From NCBI RefSeq assembly GCF_025061645.1, contig NZ_JANYMP010000033.1, positions 1 through 64,000 on the forward strand: DNA of 64,000 nt. Direction: 5' to 3'. The notes under the pieces are model-generated. The model was not told the DNA's origin. It was given only the letters and a program-made list of their open reading frames with translations, and did not search any database. The stretch is from Umezawaea endophytica. GTDB lineage: Bacteria > Actinomycetota > Actinomycetes > Mycobacteriales > Pseudonocardiaceae. This document shows, piece after piece, positions 16,596 through 29,740 of this stretch. The translations under genes were made by a program, and so were the position numbers. How positions within the stretch are numbered: the stretch's first letter is position 1; every line of letters starts with the position of its first letter.

Positions 16596-17460
16596 CGATG
16601 ACCGTCCAATCAGGACGGAGTTCGCACTGCTCCGCCTCGGTGTCGTGGGGGGAGGTGTCCGCGGCACCCGTCCCGAACGGTACCCACGGCACCGGAGCGC
16701 GGGCTGAATTCGAGGGGAACACCAAACGCCTACTCGCCGTCGACGCATTGCGTCTCGTTTGGCCCGCGCACCGTCTCGCCTGACCCACACCCTGCGGCAT
16801 CGCCCAGTCCGATAACCGTCGAACTGCGGGCTGCCGTGGCGCGCCGATGTCCGATAGTGGACATTTCCGCGGCCTCGCTCACCGGATGCGGAAATCCACG
16901 AACCTCATTCACCCGTTGGACGGAGAAAGGCGTCGGATGCCCGAGCGGGCAGACCGGTGCGTCTATCCGACTTCGCGACCGACGCACGGGAAGTGGCAAA
17001 GAACGGGCATCGCGAAGAGGGGTTCTATATCGGTTCAGAAGCCGGGGCGCAACCCGGTGACCAAAAACATCAGACAGGGTTAAGGAAGTATCACTCACAT
17101 AACTCGTCACGACCTCGACCAACTGAGACGACCTGCCAGGAGGCTGGGCAGCCCCTTGCTGACGCTGATCCAGTTCACCTGGGAGAACACCGACTGACGA
17201 AATGAGATGGATAAGAAACCTTCTTTTCGGTGGATTTTTCCCTACTCGAATAGACCAGTGCTCGGAACTCTGCGTCATGACGTTCCGCCGAACGGGAGTG
17301 GCGACCATTTCGCCACCGCATCGCAACCCTGTGGCAACTGTGAATTTTTCCGAGACACCCCTAGGTTCACCGGTGCCCTATTGAACTGGCCGGCACGGAC
17401 ACCCACGATGGTCCGTATTAGTCGCGCCGGTACTCGGCGCAACAGGGAGAGAGGCACTCT
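16596..17460. promoter_or_regulatory. 865-bp gene-free leader upstream of the SARP gene
   Basis: No convincing gene is visible. Small open frames of 60-80 codons here lack high third-position GC and ribosome-binding sites. From about 17060 to 17420 the DNA is markedly more A/T-rich than its surroundings, with runs such as GGATTTTTCCCTA. Promoters for the divergent desaturase (left) and SARP gene (right) should both lie here. Confidence 0.5.
16847..16864. repeat. Inverted repeat, possible operator
   Basis: ATGTCC-GATAGT-GGACAT is a perfect 6-bp inverted repeat with a 6-bp spacer, about 250 bp upstream of the desaturase start. The geometry suits a dimeric repressor. No regulator can be assigned. 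Confidence 0.3.
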
Positions 17461-18351
17461 ATGGCGCGTGCGCGAGATGTCAGTTCACCGGACACGCGAA
17501 TCCGTTTCGGCATATTCGGCCCGACGGAAGCTTTTCTGGACGACGTGGAGATACCGGTACCTGCCGCTCAGCAACGCACGATCCTGGCCGGTCTGCTGCT
17601 CTACAACAACCGGGTGGTCTCGATCGACCGGATCGCCTGGTTCCTGTGGGGTGAGGACCTGCCACCCAGCGCCGTGCCCACGATCCGGACCTACGTCATG
17701 CGCCTGCGCCGCACGCTCGGTCCGCGGGTGGCGGAGCGGATCACCACCAGGGCGCCGGGTTACATGATGAGCGTCGGTCCCGGCGAGAGTGATCTGGCGA
17801 CGTTCTTCGACCTGCACGGCCGGGCCGCGACGTTGGCGGCGGGCGGGCGGTTGGCGGACGCGTCGTCGGCGTTGTCCTCGGCGTTGGCGTTGTGGCGGGA
17901 CGCGCCGTTGTTGGACGTGCCGTCGCCGACGTTGCAGGACATCGAGGTGCCGCCGCTGTTGGAGTTGCGGATGCAGACGTTGGAGTGGTGGATCGACCTG
18001 GAGTTGCGGTTGGGCAGGCACGCGCAGTTGGTGCCGGAGTTGTCGCACCTGGTGCGGGCGCATCCGTTGCGGGAGTCGTTGACCGCGCAGTTGATGTTGG
18101 CGTTGCACGGGGCGGGTCGGCAGTCCGACGCGTTGGCGGCGTTCCTGCACATCCGGAAGATGCTGATCGACCAGCTCGGCAGCGAGCCGGGTGAGGAGTT
18201 GCGCCACGCGCAACGGCACGTCCTGCGCACCACCACCGGTCCCGACCACACACGGGTGCCCGTGCAGGGGCCGCCGCCGGGCCGCACGTCCATCCTGGCC
18301 AACCACCTGGAGAACAGGTGGCGGCTGATCGGCTCGCCCAGCTTCGGCTGA
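17461..18351 (+). CDS. SARP family transcriptional activator
   Basis: A 296-residue AfsR/SARP-type regulator. An OmpR-like winged helix DNA-binding domain spans about residues 15-100 (FGIFGPTEAF, RTILAGLLLYNNRVVS, PTIRTYVMRLRRTLG), and a bacterial transcriptional activation domain (BTAD) spans about 108-255 (HPLRESLTAQLMLALHGAGRQSDAL). It lacks NB-ARC or TPR extensions, so it is a small pathway-specific SARP. The ATG follows GAGAGAGG. It probably activates the adjacent polyketide cluster by binding direct heptamer repeats near promoters. Between about 17820 and 18140 Leu is encoded almost exclusively by TTG, unlike the rest of the window. Confidence 0.92.
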   Translation: MARARDVSSPDTRIRFGIFGPTEAFLDDVEIPVPAAQQRTILAGLLLYNNRVVSIDRIAWFLWGEDLPPSAVPTIRTYVMRLRRTLGPRVAERITTRAPGYMMSVGPGESDLATFFDLHGRAATLAAGGRLADASSALSSALALWRDAPLLDVPSPTLQDIEVPPLLELRMQTLEWWIDLELRLGRHAQLVPELSHLVRAHPLRESLTAQLMLALHGAGRQSDALAAFLHIRKMLIDQLGSEPGEELRHAQRHVLRTTTGPDHTRVPVQGPPPGRTSILANHLENRWRLIGSPSFG

Positions 18352-18393
18352 GGGCGCGGACCACGACCACGAGAACGGTGAAGAGGACCTGGC

Positions 18394-19518
18394 ATGAGCG
18401 TGACCAGCACGGCGGCCGGCGAGCACGCCGCCAAGCTGACGGACCTGGTCGGCGACCGGGCGGGCGAGTGGGACCGGACCGGCGTGCTGCCGGTGGACCT
18501 GCTGCGCGGGCTCGGGGCGGACGGGCTGCTGTGCGCGGAGGTGCCCATCGAGCACGGCGGTCTGGGCTGGAGCAGCACGGACAACGGCGAGTTCACCGCG
18601 CACACCGGCAGCCTGTGCGGTTCGCTGCGCAGCGTCCAGACCTCGCAGGGCATGGCCGCCTGGGCGGTCCAACGCCTCGGCGAGCCCGCCCAGCAAGCGG
18701 AGTACCTGCGTCGACTGACCGGCGGTGAGCTGGCCGCCGTCGCGTTCAGCGAGCCGCACGCGGGCAGCGACCTGGCCGCGATGTCCACCACGATCCGCCA
18801 GGACGGCGACTCGGTGGTGGTCGACGGCCACAAGGTGTGGATCACCGCGGCGTCCTACGCCGACCTGGTCGTGGTGTTCGGCCGGTACTCCGAGGGCGGC
18901 GGGGCGGCGGTCGTGGTGCCCGTCGACACCGCGGGGGTGCGGGTCGAGCGGGTCCCGGAACCACTGGGCTGCCGCGCGGCCGGGCACTCCTCGGTGGTGC
19001 TGGACTCGGTCCGGGTGCCGTCGTCGGCGGTGCTCGGCGCCGGTGCCGGGGTGGGTCTGCTGGTGGCGTCCGCGCTGGCCTACGGCCGCAAGTCGGTGGC
19101 CTGGGGCTGCGTCGGCATCCTGCGCGCCTGCCGGGACGCCGCCGCGCGGCACGCCGCCACCCGCGAGCAGTTCGGCAAGGCACTGGCCGAGCACCAGCTC
19201 GTGGCGCGGCACCTGGCGAACCTTGTCACCGGCGAGCACGTCGCGACCCTGTTGTGCGAGCACGCGAGCCGAGCCTGGGACAGCGGGTCCCCGGACTCGG
19301 TGATCTCCACCCTGCTGGCCAAGAACGAGTGCGCGCGGCTCGCCGCCGAGGGCTCGGCGGCGGCGGTGCAGGTGCTCGCGTCCGCGGGCGCGCGGGACGG
19401 GCACGTAGTGGCCCGCGCCTACCGGGACGCGAAGCTGATGGAGATCATCGAGGGCAGCACCGAGATGTGCCAGGTGCTGCTGGCCGAGCACGCCGTCCGA
19501 GCGCTGGGCCCGCGCTGA
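18394..19518 (+). CDS. Acyl-CoA dehydrogenase, FkbI-like (methoxymalonyl-ACP pathway candidate)
   Basis: A 374-residue flavin acyl-CoA/acyl-ACP dehydrogenase. It shows FSEPHAGSDLAAM for FAD binding (about 116-128), DGHKVWITAA, TREQFGKALAEHQ (about 252-264) and the catalytic-base region MEIIEGSTEM near residue 350. The segments SLCGSLRSVQTSQGMAAWAVQ, PLGCRAAGH and LASAGARDGHVVARAYRDAK closely resemble what I recall of FkbI and its homologues. Those oxidise glyceryl-ACP derivatives to make methoxymalonyl-ACP. The other pathway genes (FkbH, ACP, 3-hydroxyacyl dehydrogenase, O-methyltransferase types) are not in the window and would have to lie elsewhere. A start-unit or other acyl dehydrogenase role remains possible. 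Confidence 0.82.
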   Translation: MSVTSTAAGEHAAKLTDLVGDRAGEWDRTGVLPVDLLRGLGADGLLCAEVPIEHGGLGWSSTDNGEFTAHTGSLCGSLRSVQTSQGMAAWAVQRLGEPAQQAEYLRRLTGGELAAVAFSEPHAGSDLAAMSTTIRQDGDSVVVDGHKVWITAASYADLVVVFGRYSEGGGAAVVVPVDTAGVRVERVPEPLGCRAAGHSSVVLDSVRVPSSAVLGAGAGVGLLVASALAYGRKSVAWGCVGILRACRDAAARHAATREQFGKALAEHQLVARHLANLVTGEHVATLLCEHASRAWDSGSPDSVISTLLAKNECARLAAEGSAAAVQVLASAGARDGHVVARAYRDAKLMEIIEGSTEMCQVLLAEHAVRALGPR

Positions 19519-19602
19519 GCGGGTGCAGCACGGGCCCGTGCAACCTCCGATGATCTTGAGGCGTCTCCCCCGGTGTCAGCAGAACTCGACCATGGGGGAT
19601 AC

Positions 19603-20166
19603 ATGCGCAAGATGATGGCGGCCGTCCTGACGGCCGCGGCGTTGGTCGGTCTCGCGGGCACGGCGTCCGCTCAGGCGGAGTACCCGTGGCCGCCCGCGGA
19701 CATCACGCCGGTCCACAAGACCAAGGCGGAGTTGCAGGAGCAGGCGGACCGGTTCACCGCCCACGAACTGGAGAGCTTCCCGCGGATCTTCCCCGGCGCG
19801 CAGGACATCACGGCCTGGACGTGGGGCCACGAGGCCGCGGGCTTGTTCGACGACATGCAGTACATGAACAACGCGGTCAAGTTCACCTACCAGGGCAGGC
19901 GGGTCACCGTGTACCCGCAGATCCACGCACCGGGCCACTACCCCATCACGCCGAAGCAGCTCTGCGAGCGGGACAAGTGCACCGGTGAGCGCCGCGACCA
20001 CCGGGGCGGCATCGTCGTCTTCACCGAGCTGGACGAGTTCGGCATCAGGGTGGCGACGAACTTCCGGCCGAACGGCGAGGTGGTCTGGGCCCAGGGGACG
20101 ACCGCCGACGAGCCCGCCCAGTTGGCGGCGGTGGCCGTCGACCGCGCCTACACGTTCACCCGGTAG
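19603..20166 (+). CDS. Secreted protein of unknown function at cluster edge
   Basis: 187 residues. I chose the ATG at 19603 because GGGGGA precedes it and it opens a clean signal peptide (MRKMMAAVLTAAALVGLAG, cleavage about after TASA at residue 23). The mature part begins QAEYPWPP. It contains two cysteines in a short loop (CERDKC), probably a disulfide, plus many aromatic residues. I recognise no family. It sits between the FkbI-like gene and the terminator facing the CCR gene. It could be a cluster-associated secreted factor or simply a bystander. Confidence 0.75.
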   Translation: MRKMMAAVLTAAALVGLAGTASAQAEYPWPPADITPVHKTKAELQEQADRFTAHELESFPRIFPGAQDITAWTWGHEAAGLFDDMQYMNNAVKFTYQGRRVTVYPQIHAPGHYPITPKQLCERDKCTGERRDHRGGIVVFTELDEFGIRVATNFRPNGEVVWAQGTTADEPAQLAAVAVDRAYTFTR

Positions 20167-20180
20167 CGGGTCGGGCCGTG

Positions 20181-20211
20181 GAGCGGCCCCGGTGTTCGGC
20201 CGGGGCCGCTC
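20181..20211. terminator. Strong bidirectional terminator hairpin
   Basis: A perfect 12-bp stem (GAGCGGCCCCGG, loop TGTTCGG, CCGGGGCCGCTC) lies in the 49-bp gap between converging stop codons of the secreted protein gene and the CCR gene. It is symmetrical and can terminate both transcripts. Confidence 0.8.
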
Positions 20212-20215
20212 GACC

Positions 20216-21550
20216 TCACGTGCGGACCTTGGTCTCCAGCACCGGCGGTCGGACGGCGGCCAGCCGGTCGCGCTTGTCCTGGTCGGACACGCCGAGACCG
20301 GCCTCGGGCGCGAGGCACAGGACGCCGATCTTGCCCACGTGGCCGTTGGTCTGCACGACCCTGGCCGCCTCGCCGACGCCGTCCAGCGAGTACACCTCCG
20401 ACAGCACCGGCAGCACCTGCCCGAGGTCGAACAGCCGGTTGGACTCCCACTGCTCCTGGAGGTTCGCGCCGTGGCTGCCGATCAGCCGCTTGAGCTTCAT
20501 CCACAGGTAGCGGTTGTCGTACTGGTGCTGGTAGCCGGTGCTGGACCCGCAGGTGACGACCGAGCCGCCGCGGCGGGCGACGAACATCGAGATGCCGAAC
20601 GTGGCCCGGCCGACGTGGTCGAACACGATGTGCGGGTCCTCGCCGGTCTCCTTGCGGATGATGGAGCCGATCCGCTTGCCCGCCTTGAGCACCGCGCCGG
20701 GATCACCGGGGTCGCCGATGCCGATCTCCGACCGGTCGATCACCACGTCGCAGCCCAGCTTGCGGACCAGGTCCGCCTTCTCGCCGGACCCGACGACGCC
20801 GACCGCGACCCCGCCGGCCTGCTTGACGAGCTGCACGCCGAACGCGCCGAGCCCGCCCGCCGCGCCCCAGACGAGCACGACATCGCCGAGCTTCATCCGG
20901 GCGCCGCGCTCGCTGATGAGCATCCGGTAGGCGGTGGCCGCGCACACCGGGGTGCTGGCGGCCTCCTCCCACGTGAGGTGCGCGGGCTTCGGGACGAGCT
21001 GGCTGGCCCGCACGACCGCGTAGTGGGCGAGACCGCCGTAGTTCGTCTCGTACCCCCACGCCCGCTGCGACGTGCCGATCATGCCGTCGTTCTGCACGGC
21101 CGGTTCCTGGTCGTCCACGTGGACCGGGGTGACGACGACGCGGTCGCCGACCTGCCAGCGCCGCACGCCCACACCCGTGCGGACGATGACCCCGGACGCG
21201 TCCGAGCCGAGCACGTGGAACGGCTGGTCGTGCCGCGTCGCCCAGCCGCCCTCGCGGCCGAAGTGCTTGAGGAACGCGAAGGTCGGCACCGGGTCGAACG
21301 TGGACGACCAGACGGTGTTGTAGTTGATGGAACTGGCCATCAGCGCGACCAGCACCTCGTCCGGCGCCAGCTCCGGCATCGGCACGTCGCCGACCCTGAT
21401 GGACTTGCGGACGTCCTTGTCCTCGACGCCCTGGAACATGTCGGTGTCCTCGACGCGGGTGTGCGCGGCCCGGTAGCGCTCGGGCACCGGGTGGCCGAGC
21501 AGTTCGTCCGCGCCTGCGCCGCGCACGGCGGCCGCTGCGAGAGCATCCAT
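20216..21550 (-). CDS. ccr: Crotonyl-CoA carboxylase/reductase (alkylmalonyl-CoA supply)
   Basis: A 444-residue MDR-superfamily enzyme. It reductively carboxylates 2-enoyl-CoAs with NADPH and CO2 to give alkylmalonyl-CoA extender units. Visible features are SSINYNTVW (about 73-81, CO2-site Asn), WGYETNYGG (165-173), the NADPH fold WGAAGGLGAFG (228-238), YDNRYLWMKLKRLIGSHGAN (344-363, catalytic His360) and GKIGVLCLAPE. Gly361 directly follows the catalytic His. Ethylmalonyl-forming enzymes, as I recall, have Phe here, whereas CinF-like long-chain enzymes have Gly. I chose the ATG at 21548-21550 because a GAGG with 6-nt spacing precedes it and MDALAAAAVRGAG matches the usual N-terminus; an ATG four codons upstream is possible. 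It is the last gene of the PKS operon. Confidence 0.93.
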   Translation of the reverse strand: MDALAAAAVRGAGADELLGHPVPERYRAAHTRVEDTDMFQGVEDKDVRKSIRVGDVPMPELAPDEVLVALMASSINYNTVWSSTFDPVPTFAFLKHFGREGGWATRHDQPFHVLGSDASGVIVRTGVGVRRWQVGDRVVVTPVHVDDQEPAVQNDGMIGTSQRAWGYETNYGGLAHYAVVRASQLVPKPAHLTWEEAASTPVCAATAYRMLISERGARMKLGDVVLVWGAAGGLGAFGVQLVKQAGGVAVGVVGSGEKADLVRKLGCDVVIDRSEIGIGDPGDPGAVLKAGKRIGSIIRKETGEDPHIVFDHVGRATFGISMFVARRGGSVVTCGSSTGYQHQYDNRYLWMKLKRLIGSHGANLQEQWESNRLFDLGQVLPVLSEVYSLDGVGEAARVVQTNGHVGKIGVLCLAPEAGLGVSDQDKRDRLAAVRPPVLETKVRT

Positions 21551-21587
21551 GGTCTGCCTCATCTCCTCGGTCGGGTCGGGGGCGCGA

Positions 21588-22556
21588 CTACTCCGAGCGC
21601 CTGCGGGCCACGCTGTGGACGTAGGACTCCACCGGCAGCGTCCACGCCGACGGCACGCGGCCCAGCTTCTGCATCGCCCGCACGACCGGGCTGGTCTCCA
21701 TCCCGATGAAGGGGCTGCCCATCGTGGTCGCCTGCATCTGGAACGCGACGTGCCGCCGGAGCCGGGTGTTGCCCACCTCCGCGACGCGCCGGAAGTGGCT
21801 GCCCGGAGCCATCCTCTTGCGGATGCCCGCCCGGACCTGCTCGGAGATGTCCTCCTCGGACAGCCACTCGAACCCCGGCACGTCCCGCTTGAGCAGCGTG
21901 GTCACGTCGTAGCGGTGCTCGGTGAAGCCGTCGAGGTAGGAGAAGTACCCGCCCGGCTTGAGGACCCTGGCCACCTCGGCGATGAACCGCTCCGGGTGCG
22001 GGTAGTTGTGCGAGCTCTCCACGCTGATCACGACGTCGACCTCGGCGTCACCCAGCGGCAGCGCCTCGGCGTCGCCCTGGATGTAGCGCAACTGGTCGCC
22101 GCGGGAGAGCAGGGCGTTGGACCGCCGCACGGCCATCGGCGACAGCTCGACGCCGAGGAACCGGCCACCGGGTGCCGCGCGGGACAGGAAGTTCAGCCCC
22201 TCCCCCGCGCCGCTGCCGATCTCCAGCACGGTCTTGCCCGCGTAGTCGTCGAGCGCGAGCGGCAACTCCCGCAGCGCGCGGAAGTAGAGCTGCTCGGACA
22301 CGCCGTCGGTGCAGAAGCCCAGGCTGCCGGGGAGGACGTCGTCGATCTCCTTCGCGAGGATCGGGTCGTCCATCCCCCAGTTCCAGATCTCGCCGCGCGC
22401 GGCCATCATCGCGGCCACGTTGTAGAGCCAGATGGAGTGGCCCTTGAACTCGTCGCTGGCCTCGGCGTCGAGCACCGCGGACTCGCTGGGACCGTTGAAG
22501 CGGCTGACGGTGTCCATGAACGCGTTGATCGCCGCCGGACCGCCGGTGGATTCCAT
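21588..22556 (-). CDS. SAM-dependent methyltransferase (polyketide tailoring candidate)
   Basis: 322-residue class I methyltransferase. Motif I is VLEIGSGAGEG (110-120), an acidic residue follows in LGVELSP, and YIQGDAEALPL and VARVLKPGGYFSYLD are the methyltransferase_11-type motifs. The N-terminal 100 residues (YNVAAMMAARGEIWNWG, DGVSEQLYFRAL) form a cap similar to natural-product and lipid O-methyltransferases such as those acting on phthiotriols or rifamycin. It lies between P450 and CCR in the PKS operon, preceded by AGGGGAA. Its substrate is unknown. At 322 residues it is longer than FkbG-type methoxymalonyl O-methyltransferases (about 220), so post-PKS or sugar methylation is more likely. 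Confidence 0.85.
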   Translation of the reverse strand: MESTGGPAAINAFMDTVSRFNGPSESAVLDAEASDEFKGHSIWLYNVAAMMAARGEIWNWGMDDPILAKEIDDVLPGSLGFCTDGVSEQLYFRALRELPLALDDYAGKTVLEIGSGAGEGLNFLSRAAPGGRFLGVELSPMAVRRSNALLSRGDQLRYIQGDAEALPLGDAEVDVVISVESSHNYPHPERFIAEVARVLKPGGYFSYLDGFTEHRYDVTTLLKRDVPGFEWLSEEDISEQVRAGIRKRMAPGSHFRRVAEVGNTRLRRHVAFQMQATTMGSPFIGMETSPVVRAMQKLGRVPSAWTLPVESYVHSVARRRSE

Positions 22557-22637
22557 GTGCTTTCCCCTGTCGGTTCGCTGGTGGGCACGAGTCTCACGGG
22601 GCGGCGTAGCGCCCCGATATCTGCGCGGTGGCCCCGG

Positions 22638-23836
22638 TCACCAGGTGACGGGCAGCGAGTTCAGCCCGTACGCGGCGGCCTCGTCCTTGAAGGACAGCTC
22701 GTCGGCGGGCACGGCGAGGCGCAGTCCCGGCACGCGGCGGAAGAGGGTCTCCAGGACGATCCGCAGCTCGGCCCTGGCCATGTGCTGGCCGATGCACATG
22801 TGCGCGCCGAACCCGAACGCCAGGTGCTTGCCGGTGGCGCGCTCGACGTCGAGCCGGTCGGGGTCGGTGAACACCGCCGGGTCGCGGTTCACCGACGGGC
22901 CCAGCGCCACCACGCCGTCACCCCGGCCGATGGTCACGCCCGCGATGGTGACGTCGTCGGTCGCGACGCGGTAGGAGACGGGGTTGAGGATGCTGCAATA
23001 GCGCAGCAGTTCCTCCACGGCGGCGGGCCAGCGCTCCGGCTCGCGCTGGAGCAGCGCCACCTGGTCGGGGTGCTGGAGCAGCGCGGCGATGCTGAGGGAG
23101 ATCTGGTTCGCGGTGCTCTCGAACCCGGCGACCAGCAGGGTGAGCGCGAGTTCCACCAGCGACTGGTGGTCGGTGCCGTCGCCGTCCTCGCGGGCCTTGC
23201 GGACGCGGCGGCCGATGAGGTCGTCGGAGGGGTCCTCCTCCTTGGCCGTGACGAGCTGGTCGATGTAGCCGAGCAGCGCGCCGATCGCGGCCATCCGCTC
23301 CTGCGGCGGGGTGAACAGGTCGATCATGGTGGACGAGCGGACGCGGAACGTGTCGCGGTCGGCGTCCGGCACGCCGAGCAGGTCGCAGATCAGCGTGGTC
23401 GGCACCGGCAGCGCCAGCGCGGGCACCAGGTCCGCGGTGCCGGGGCCGTCGAGGATGGCGTCGATCAGCTCGTCGACGACCTTCTGCATGTCGGCGAGCA
23501 TGGTGTCCACGCGGCGCTGGGTGAACTCGCCGTTGATGGCGCGGCGCGCGGCCCCGTGCTCCGGCGCGTCCATCTCGCCGATCGAGGCGCGGAACCCGAC
23601 GTCCACGTTGTACGGGACGAGGGACGGGTAGTTGGGCAGCTTGCGGTCCACGCTGAACGCGTCCGACAGCAGCAGTTCGCGGGCGGCGGCGTGGGTCCAC
23701 ACGGCCCACGCGTCCTTCCCGGAGCCGAGGCGGACGCGGGTGACCGGTCCCCCCGCGCGGAGTTCGGCGTTGCCGTCGGGTTCGCCGAACGGGCAGCCCC
23801 GCCGGACGGAGAGGTCGGGGGCGGACGGGGACTCGG

Positions 23837-23840
<4 letters not shown>
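22638..23840 (-). CDS. Cytochrome P450 (post-PKS hydroxylase candidate)
   Basis: 400-residue bacterial class I P450. The I-helix is [12 protein letters not shown] (AGFEST at 238-243), the K-helix ExxR is E277-R280, and the heme loop is [15 protein letters not shown] with Cys349. It is soluble with no membrane anchor and needs a separate ferredoxin and reductase, which are not in the window. The I-helix position normally occupied by the oxygen-activating Thr is Ser (E-S-T). The ATG at 23838-23840 overlaps the PKS-C stop (ATGA), so it is translationally coupled and most likely oxidises the polyketide, perhaps at a tertiary or allylic carbon. Confidence 0.93.

Positions 23841-29736
<5,896 letters not shown>

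Positions 29737-29740
<4 letters not shown>

Noticed and set aside
17202-17384. A 60-codon frame just upstream of the SARP gene
   Set aside because: Codon third positions are not GC-biased, there is no ribosome-binding site and no protein-like pattern; it lies in the A/T-richer leader.
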